Assembly: GCA_024235015.1 (NCBI GenBank)
Contig: JACKNG010000012.1
Span: 1-24,078, forward strand
DNA length: 24,078 nt
Reading direction: 5' to 3'
Source: Gammaproteobacteria bacterium
GTDB taxonomy: Bacteria; Pseudomonadota; Gammaproteobacteria; Ga0077536
Notes under the pieces: model-generated
What the model was told of the DNA's origin: nothing
Seen by the model: the letters and a program-made list of their open reading frames with translations, nothing else
The model's database searches: none
Translations under genes and position numbers: made by a program
Shown: piece after piece, positions 18,987 to 24,078 of the stretch
Numbering within the stretch: the first letter of the stretch is position 1
Layout: every line of letters begins with the position of its first letter

Positions 18987-19372
18987 TCGTTGACCGCCTC
19001 CTGCGGCGCGAAGTGTTCGGCCAGGCGCGCGACCACGCGCCGCGGACTGACCGGTTTCTCGAGGAAATCCGCGTTCTCCACGCTGCACGCCCAGGCGCGC
19101 AGCTCGCGATCGGTACGCGAAGTCATGACCAGCACGAGGCGATCCGCGCGCGGGAAGCGGGTCGCCACTTCGCCGACCAGCTCGCGCCCACCCAGCCGCG
19201 GCATCTGCACGTCGGTGATGAGGGCGTCGGCGTCGAAGGTCTCGAGCAGGGCCAGGGCCTGGGCGCCGTTACTGGCGGTCTTGACCGTGTACCCGGCGCG
19301 CGCCAGGAACTGGTTGAGCACGTGGGTGACGTAGGCCTCGTCGTCGACGATCAGGACACGGGCTCCGCTCAT
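18983..19372 (-). CDS. Stand-alone receiver-domain response regulator
   Basis: A 129-residue CheY-like receiver with no output domain. It has the acidic pair D10/D11 in LIVDDE, the phosphoacceptor D54 in LITDVQMPR, the switch residues VMTSR (T84/S85) and K106 in FLEKPVSP. The frame is open far upstream, but the ATG at 19372 directly precedes the receiver fold and overlaps the kinase stop by 4 nt (ATGA). It also overlaps the next gene by 4 nt. It is presumably phosphorylated by the adjacent kinase and acts by protein contact, possibly on the GGDEF-EAL protein or the motor; the target is not known. Confidence 0.9.
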   Translation of the reverse strand: MSGARVLIVDDEAYVTHVLNQFLARAGYTVKTASNGAQALALLETFDADALITDVQMPRLGGRELVGEVATRFPRADRLVLVMTSRTDRELRAWACSVENADFLEKPVSPRRVVARLAEHFAPQEAVNE

Positions 19373-20796
19373 ACGGCCTCCTGCAGCAGGTGCGCGGACT
19401 TGCGCAGCTCGATGGTGAAGGTACTGCCCTCGCCGGGTTCGGACTCGACCTGCAGGCGGCCGTTGTGCAGGGCGACGATCTCGCGTGCGAGGGCGAGTCC
19501 GAGGCCATGGCCGCCGCGCGCCGCGGCCTGCTCGTCCTCGGCGCGGTAGAACTTCTCGAAGATGCGGGCGCGGTCGGCAGCGGCGATGCCGAGCCCGCTG
19601 TCGATGACCTGGATGAGCAGGGCGTCGTCGGTCTCCTCCGCGCGCAGGGTGACGTTGCCGCCCGGCTTGTTGTATTTCACCGCGTTGGCCAGCAGGTTGT
19701 TCAGCGCAATGCGGAACAGGTCCTTGTCGAGGGCGACGACGCCGAGGCGCGGGCTGACGTCGAGGCTGGTGGTCAGGCCCTGCGCGGCGGCGGCGCGACG
19801 CACGGTCTCGAAGGCGTCCTCCAGCATGGCGGTCAGCTTGACGCGCTGGCGGTCGATCTCGAGCGCACCCGACTCCAGGCGGGTCAGGCTGAGCAGGTCG
19901 TTGACCAGGTTGGCCAGGCGATCGACCTCGTCCTCGATGACGTTGAGCGAGTTGACCGCCTCGGCGCCGAGCCCGTCCTCGACGTCGGCGATCAGCTCGG
20001 TGTGCATGCGGATGACGTTGAGCGGCGATTTCAGCTCGTGGGCGACGTGGCCGACGAAATCGTCGCGCGACTTGCGCGCCAGGGCCTCGCTGCTGACATC
20101 GCGCAGCACGACCATGGTCGAACCCGCCGCCCGCTTGGCCTCCAGCGGGCGCGCCCACACCGCGACGCGACGGACATTGTCGCCCTCGAAGGTGAGTTCG
20201 AGCTTGTCGCCGCGACGCAGGCGGGTCACGTTGGAATAGTAGCGGCTGAGCAGGGTCACGATTTCCGGGCGCTCGCACCACTCGTGCGGCTTGCGCCCGA
20301 CGATGGCCTCCGCGGCCACGCCGATGAGGGCCTCGATGCGGCCGTTGGCATAGGTCGCCACGCCGCTCTCGTCCATGATCAGCACGCCGTCGGGGAGCGT
20401 CTCCAGGGCGGCCTCGGCGCAGCGCTTCTGGTAGGCCACCAGGCGGTTGTGGGCGAAGCCGTCGAGCTGGGCGTCGGCGAGGTCGCCGACCCGCCGCTCG
20501 ATCGCGGTGAGGAAGGCGGCGAACGAATCGGTGAGCGCGTCGCCCGCGGCCGGCGGCGCCACCCCGGGCACCAGGTCGTCGCGCGTCCAGGCCTGCTCGA
20601 GCAGGCGGCGCATGCGTTGCTGCGTGCGCAGCCCGGCGAGCAGCAGCACCCCGCCGCCGATGGCGAGCACGGCCAGTGGCAGCAGGCACGCCGCGCCGCC
20701 GCCCGCCGCTGAGGGCAGCACGTAGGCCAGTCCCGCGGCAACGACGCAAAGGCCGCCGAAGGCCAGGACACGAAGGTAGGAGGAATTGGAGCGCAT
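19369..20796 (-). CDS. Membrane PAS-domain sensor histidine kinase
   Basis: A 475-residue kinase. Two membrane helices (about 10-30 and 36-56) with almost no periplasmic loop suggest it senses the membrane or cytoplasm. A linker helix is followed by a PAS domain (about 128-235: LETLPDGVLIMDESGVATYANG), HisKA with the phospho-histidine H253 in HVAHELKSPLNVI, and HATPase_c with the N box NNLLANAVKYN, the G1 box DSGLG and GGHGLGLALAREIV. The ATG at 20796 is preferred over a GTG 24 nt earlier because it begins the membrane domain and has GGAAC upstream. It is the first gene of the regulatory and motor part of the pilus cluster. Confidence 0.92.
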   Translation of the reverse strand: MRSNSSYLRVLAFGGLCVVAAGLAYVLPSAAGGGAACLLPLAVLAIGGGVLLLAGLRTQQRMRRLLEQAWTRDDLVPGVAPPAAGDALTDSFAAFLTAIERRVGDLADAQLDGFAHNRLVAYQKRCAEAALETLPDGVLIMDESGVATYANGRIEALIGVAAEAIVGRKPHEWCERPEIVTLLSRYYSNVTRLRRGDKLELTFEGDNVRRVAVWARPLEAKRAAGSTMVVLRDVSSEALARKSRDDFVGHVAHELKSPLNVIRMHTELIADVEDGLGAEAVNSLNVIEDEVDRLANLVNDLLSLTRLESGALEIDRQRVKLTAMLEDAFETVRRAAAAQGLTTSLDVSPRLGVVALDKDLFRIALNNLLANAVKYNKPGGNVTLRAEETDDALLIQVIDSGLGIAAADRARIFEKFYRAEDEQAAARGGHGLGLALAREIVALHNGRLQVESEPGEGSTFTIELRKSAHLLQEAV

Positions 20797-20825
20797 GCCG
20801 CGACGGTTCCGGTCAATCACCGGGT

Positions 20826-20852
20826 GCAGCGGCCACGCGAGCCCGATCTTTA
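20826..20852 (-). promoter_or_regulatory. Sigma-28-like promoter before the sensor kinase
   Basis: On the minus strand, TAAAGATC (20852-20845), 11 nt, then GCCGCTGC (20833-20826). The -35 is identical over eight bases to the copy before the major pilin and the spacing is the same. A transcript starting near 20819 would have a leader of about 22 nt to the ATG at 20796. Confidence 0.38.
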
Positions 20853-20917
20853 GCGCCCGCGGCCCGCGCGCGGACGCTCAAGCCGCGGAAATCAGGGTGA
20901 TTTTTCCCCGTTGCCGG

Positions 20918-21682
20918 TCAGTCCTCGCTGCCCAGCCAGCCGCCATCGACGGCGAGTACGGCGCCGGTGGCGAAACTCGACGCCGCGCTGGCGAAATAGA
21001 GTGCTGCGCCGACGATCTCCTCCGGCTCGCCGCCGCGCCTGAGCGCCATGCGTTCGGCCCGTTTGGCGAAGGCATCCATGTCCCAGGCCTTGGAGATGTC
21101 GGTCAGGAAGGGCCCGCACATGATGCAGTTGACCCGCACCTTGGGCCCGTAGGCATGGGCGAAGGCACCGGTGATCATGTTGAGACCGGCCTTGGCCGCA
21201 CCGTAGGGCTGCGAGCCCGGGCTCGGCGTCATCGCAGCGGTGCTGGAGATGTTGATGACGTTGCCGCCCTCGCCCTCCATCATGCGCTTGCCGACCAGGG
21301 CCATGAGGCGGAACGGTGCTTTCAGGTTCAGGGCGACGACCTTGTCGAACAACTCCTCGGTGACCTGGTCGAGCGAGGGATAGAGCGGCGACATGCCGGC
21401 GTTGTTGACCAGGATGTCGACCCGGCCGAAATGGTCGTAGACGGCCTCGACCATCGGTTCGAGATCGGCCCAGCGGCCGAGGTGGCAGGCGTAAGGCAGG
21501 GCGCGCCGGCCCAGCGCCTCGACTTCGCGTGCCACCTCCTCGCACTTGTCCAGCTTGCGGCTGACGATGGCGACGTCGGCGCCGCGCTCGGCAAAGGCCA
21601 GCGCCATCTGTCGTCCCAGGCCGCGGCTGCCGCCCGTGATCAACGCCACCTTGCCGCTCAAATCAAACAGGTCTTTGCTCAT
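20918..21682 (-). CDS. Short-chain dehydrogenase/reductase (SDR)
   Basis: A 254-residue classical SDR using NAD(P)H. The cofactor motif is TGGSRGLG (16-23), the structural motif LVNNAG (91-96), and the catalytic set S147, Y160 and K164 (YGAAK). The C-terminus ATGAVLAVDGGWLGSED is typical of the glucose dehydrogenase/3-oxoacyl-ACP reductase-like branch. The substrate cannot be told from sequence. A reading frame extends upstream, but the ATG at 21682 begins the family homology and has AGGGG close upstream. It stands between the pilus regulators and the kor genes as an apparently separate transcription unit, and lies just downstream of the kor terminator. Confidence 0.9.
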   Translation of the reverse strand: MSKDLFDLSGKVALITGGSRGLGRQMALAFAERGADVAIVSRKLDKCEEVAREVEALGRRALPYACHLGRWADLEPMVEAVYDHFGRVDILVNNAGMSPLYPSLDQVTEELFDKVVALNLKAPFRLMALVGKRMMEGEGGNVINISSTAAMTPSPGSQPYGAAKAGLNMITGAFAHAYGPKVRVNCIMCGPFLTDISKAWDMDAFAKRAERMALRRGGEPEEIVGAALYFASAASSFATGAVLAVDGGWLGSED

Positions 21683-21832
21683 GGTCCCCTCTTCTTCGGT
21701 GTTGCTCGTCGTCACGCGGGCCGCGCCTGCGCGTTGCCGCCGTGGCCGCCCGCATCGTAACCGATGGTGCCCGCACCACGCTCGCCCACGCCCTGCGCCC
21801 TGCCGGGACGCCCGGGCGACGTTCGGCCGGGC

Positions 21833-21858
21833 AAAGAAAAAGGGGCACTCCGGCCCCT
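21833..21858 (-). terminator. Rho-independent terminator of the kor genes
   Basis: Read on the minus strand, AGGGGC, loop CGGAGT, GCCCCT form a perfect 6-bp stem followed by TTTTCTTT. It lies 81 bp beyond the korB stop. There is no T tract on the plus side. The rest of the 257-bp gap to the SDR start shows no other gene. Confidence 0.85.
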
Positions 21859-21939
21859 CAAGGTTCCTATGCCATCGTGTTGTCCGCGCCTGGCGAGCGC
21901 GGGATGGCAGTGTGGGAGGAAGTCTTTGCGTGCTGCGTC

Positions 21940-22803
21940 TCAGCGCATGAACGATTGCAGGGCGGCGCCGTAACCGCTGCGGACCTGGGCCGCGCACACG
22001 TCCTGCAGCGCCGGTGGCGGCAGCTCGTGGTTGAGCGCGTCCTGCTCGAGCGCGGGGCGCTGGCCGCGGAACACCATGCCGATGGGCAAACGCCCCTCGG
22101 CGCGCAGTGCGCTCATGCGCACGAAGGCCTGGGCGCGGTCGCCGGGGTCGTAGCCGTCCTCGGCGTCGAGGTCGTAGACCTGGGTGCGCCAGTCGCGGTA
22201 GGTGTCGTTGTAGGTCACGCAGGGCGACAGCACTTCGAGGAAGGCCATGCCCTGGCCGCTCGCCGTGTGTTGCAGGGCCGCGGTGGTCAGGCGCAGCAGT
22301 TGTGCCGGCTGGCCGGAATAGGCGCGCGCGAGGAAGGTCGAGCCCGGGATCGCGAGCCCCATCATGATCGGATCGAGGTCCTCCTCGATGTTGTCGCCGT
22401 AGCCGGCCGGGCTGGTCGGCGAGGGCTGGCCCTTGGTCAGGCCGTAGGTGCCGTTGTTCATCACGATGTAGGTGACCCCGGGGTTGCGCTTGAGCGCGTG
22501 CACCAGGTGACCGCCGCCGATGGCATACCCATCGCCGTCACCGCCGACCCCGATCACGGTCAGCTCCGGGTTGGCGAGCTTGGCGCCGGTGGCGGTGGGC
22601 AATACGCGGCCGTGCAGGGTGTGGTAGCCGTAGCACGGCAGGTTGTTCTGCAGCGAGCCCGAGCAGCCGATGCCGGCGACGACCAGGCGCTGGTGTGCCG
22701 GCACGCCGAGTTCGTCGAGCGCGTTGGTCAGCGCCTGCAGCACGCCGAAGTCACCGCATCCGGCGCACCAGATGGGACGGGCGGGGGTGAATGTCTTGGT
22801 CAT
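21940..22803 (-). CDS. korB: 2-oxoacid:ferredoxin oxidoreductase beta subunit (KorB)
   Basis: Thiamine pyrophosphate- and 4Fe-4S-binding subunit that, with KorA, interconverts a 2-oxoacid (probably 2-oxoglutarate) and its acyl-CoA using ferredoxin. Of 287 residues, the cluster cysteines are C13 and C16 (WCAGCGDFG), C47 (GIGCSG) and C195 (SPCVTYND). The TPP motif runs from GDGDGYAIGGGH (89-100) to MNNGTYGLTKGQPSPTS. This is the short KorB/PorB layout. It overlaps korA by 4 nt (ATGA), so translation is coupled. Substrate preference for 2-oxoglutarate over pyruvate is inferred from the two-subunit form. Confidence 0.92.
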   Translation of the reverse strand: MTKTFTPARPIWCAGCGDFGVLQALTNALDELGVPAHQRLVVAGIGCSGSLQNNLPCYGYHTLHGRVLPTATGAKLANPELTVIGVGGDGDGYAIGGGHLVHALKRNPGVTYIVMNNGTYGLTKGQPSPTSPAGYGDNIEEDLDPIMMGLAIPGSTFLARAYSGQPAQLLRLTTAALQHTASGQGMAFLEVLSPCVTYNDTYRDWRTQVYDLDAEDGYDPGDRAQAFVRMSALRAEGRLPIGMVFRGQRPALEQDALNHELPPPALQDVCAAQVRSGYGAALQSFMR

Positions 22804-24078
22804 GCGACGTCGACCTCCTTGAGCGAAATTCCGAGATCCGACATCACCCGCTGCACCAGTTCATCGGCGCGCATCGGGGTGCCGTCATACTTGAGGAACG
22901 GGTGCAGGTGGGCCTCTTCGGCACCCTGCGCGACGAGCAGCTTGGCGAGCTGCGCGGTGGCGCTGTATTCGACCACGTAGACGCGCTTGCAACGGCGCGT
23001 GAATGCCGCCGTCTCTTCCAGCAGCGGATAGAGCGTGCGCGGCTGGTGGTACTGGGCGTGGATGCCCTGCCCGGCGAGGATGTCGATGGCCTCGAGGATG
23101 ACACCGTAGGTCATGCCGACGCCGATGAAGCCGAGGTCGAGGGTGTCGACGCCATGCTCGACCGCGCGCGGCAGGTCGGCCTTCATCGTCTCGAGCTTCT
23201 TCTGGCGCTTGTCGACCATCTTCACGCGGTTGACCGGGTCGGTGGAGACGAGACCCCATTCGTCGTGCTCGTTGCCGGTGACCAGTGTCATGCCGTTGGG
23301 CGTACCCGGAGCGGCGAACGGCGAGACGCCGTCGTCGCTGAAGGCGTAGCGCTTGTAGACCTCCATGCCGGCCAGCGCCGCGGCGTCGACGCGCTTGCCG
23401 CGATCGACCACCACGGCGTCGAGATCGAAGGGATCGACGGTGGCGAGGTTCTGCGCCAGGCCCTGGTCGAGCGCCATGAACACCGGCAGCTGGTACTTCT
23501 CGGCCAGGTTGCAGGCGTCGATGGTGAGGTGGAAGCACTCCTCGGGTGTACCGGGCGCGAGGACCACGCGCGGGAAGTCGCCGTGGCCGCCGTAGACCAT
23601 CAGGTTGACGTCGCTCTGCTCGGGCTTGGTCGGCAGGCCGGTGCTGGGGCCGCCGCGCTGGGCGTCGACGACGACCAACGGGATCTCGGCCATGCCGAGC
23701 TGGCCGATGCCTTCCTGCATCAGCGACAGGCCCGGCCCGCAGGTCGCGATCATGGTGCGGGTACCGGTCAGTGCGGCACCGATCGCCATGTTGATCGCTG
23801 ACAGTTCGTCTTCGGCCTGGCGCACCACGCCACCGTATTTCGGCATCCACTTGACCAGCCATTCCATGATGTCGGTCGAGGGCGTGATGGGATAGCCGGC
23901 GAAGAAGCGCCCGCCGCCGACGAGGAAGCCGAACGCGACCGCCTCGTTGCCGGTGATCAGCATGTGCTGGCGGTTTTCGCCCGACTGCTCGACGTCGTAC
24001 ATGCCACTGCCGGCCGGCAGGTCGGCCTCGTCGGCGAGCTGGCAGCCGATGGCGAGTGCATCGAGGTTGTACTTCAGC
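22800..24078 (-). CDS. korA: 2-oxoacid:ferredoxin oxidoreductase alpha subunit, gamma-alpha fusion (5' end cut by window)
   Basis: The visible part is 425 residues and the frame stays open to the window edge. The first 25 residues (LKYNLDALAIGCQLAD...) lie upstream of the Met at 24002 and match the end of the gamma domain. So the gene is probably the fused gamma-alpha KorA form and that Met is not the true start. The alpha part has GYPITPSTDIMEW, QAEDELSAINMAIGAALTGTRTMIATCGPGLSLMQE, the family signature RGGPSTGLPTKPEQSD, and a transketolase C-terminal-like end (VYVVEYSATAQLAKLL). It ends with TGA overlapping the korB ATG. Confidence 0.92.
   Translation of the reverse strand, partial: LKYNLDALAIGCQLADEADLPAGSGMYDVEQSGENRQHMLITGNEAVAFGFLVGGGRFFAGYPITPSTDIMEWLVKWMPKYGGVVRQAEDELSAINMAIGAALTGTRTMIATCGPGLSLMQEGIGQLGMAEIPLVVVDAQRGGPSTGLPTKPEQSDVNLMVYGGHGDFPRVVLAPGTPEECFHLTIDACNLAEKYQLPVFMALDQGLAQNLATVDPFDLDAVVVDRGKRVDAAALAGMEVYKRYAFSDDGVSPFAAPGTPNGMTLVTGNEHDEWGLVSTDPVNRVKMVDKRQKKLETMKADLPRAVEHGVDTLDLGFIGVGMTYGVILEAIDILAGQGIHAQYHQPRTLYPLLEETAAFTRRCKRVYVVEYSATAQLAKLLVAQGAEEAHLHPFLKYDGTPMRADELVQRVMSDLGISLKEVDVA

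Noticed and set aside
20881..20912. Possible terminator hairpin downstream of the SDR (GGAAATC...GATTTTTCC)
   Set aside because: The stem is A/T-rich and imperfect, with no T tract following on the minus strand.

Overview
The window is high-GC, densely packed bacterial DNA. It is most likely from a gammaproteobacterium: there is a near-canonical dif site, an MSHA/type II secretion-like pilus locus, a soxC sulfite dehydrogenase and a korAB pair. No tRNA, rRNA, CRISPR array or insertion sequence was seen. Species-level assignment is not possible from this sequence alone.

Left edge to about 2.78 kb: soxC (minus strand, 3' end cut by the window) and an FAD monooxygenase (plus strand) diverge from an AT-rich intergenic segment. 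The monooxygenase converges with the pilus locus across a 108-bp gap. That gap holds a 28-bp sequence matching the E. coli dif site at 25 of 28 positions, so the window appears to span the replication terminus. Right of dif every gene is on the minus strand, co-directional with a fork arriving from the right. All six KOPS-like octamers found by eye also point at dif.

2.78 to 20.8 kb: a large MSHA-type pilus locus on the minus strand. In transcription order it encodes a sensor kinase, a receiver-only regulator, a GAF-GGDEF-EAL protein, a STAS-MshEN-GspE assembly ATPase, a GspF/PilC-like platform protein, a GspG-like major pilin, and minor pilins in the T2SS order H-I-J-K. The I- and J-position pilins carry acidic Asp/Gly segments, and the J-position one has a long repeat insertion. 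The K-position protein is a 949-residue DNRLRE/propeller/LamG protein. Then come a membrane diguanylate cyclase, PilM-, PilN-, PilO- and PilP-like proteins, and the MshL secretin. Most junctions overlap by 1 to 17 nt. The inferred picture is a surface pilus whose motor is controlled by c-di-GMP and possibly by partner switching, with a large calcium-linked adhesive tip. Three starts are preceded by a shared TAAAG-N14/15-(G/C)CCGCT(A/G)C pattern resembling a sigma-28 promoter.

20.9 to 24.08 kb: an SDR oxidoreductase, then korB and korA (2-oxoacid:ferredoxin oxidoreductase, korA cut by the right edge). The kor genes end in a clear Rho-independent terminator.
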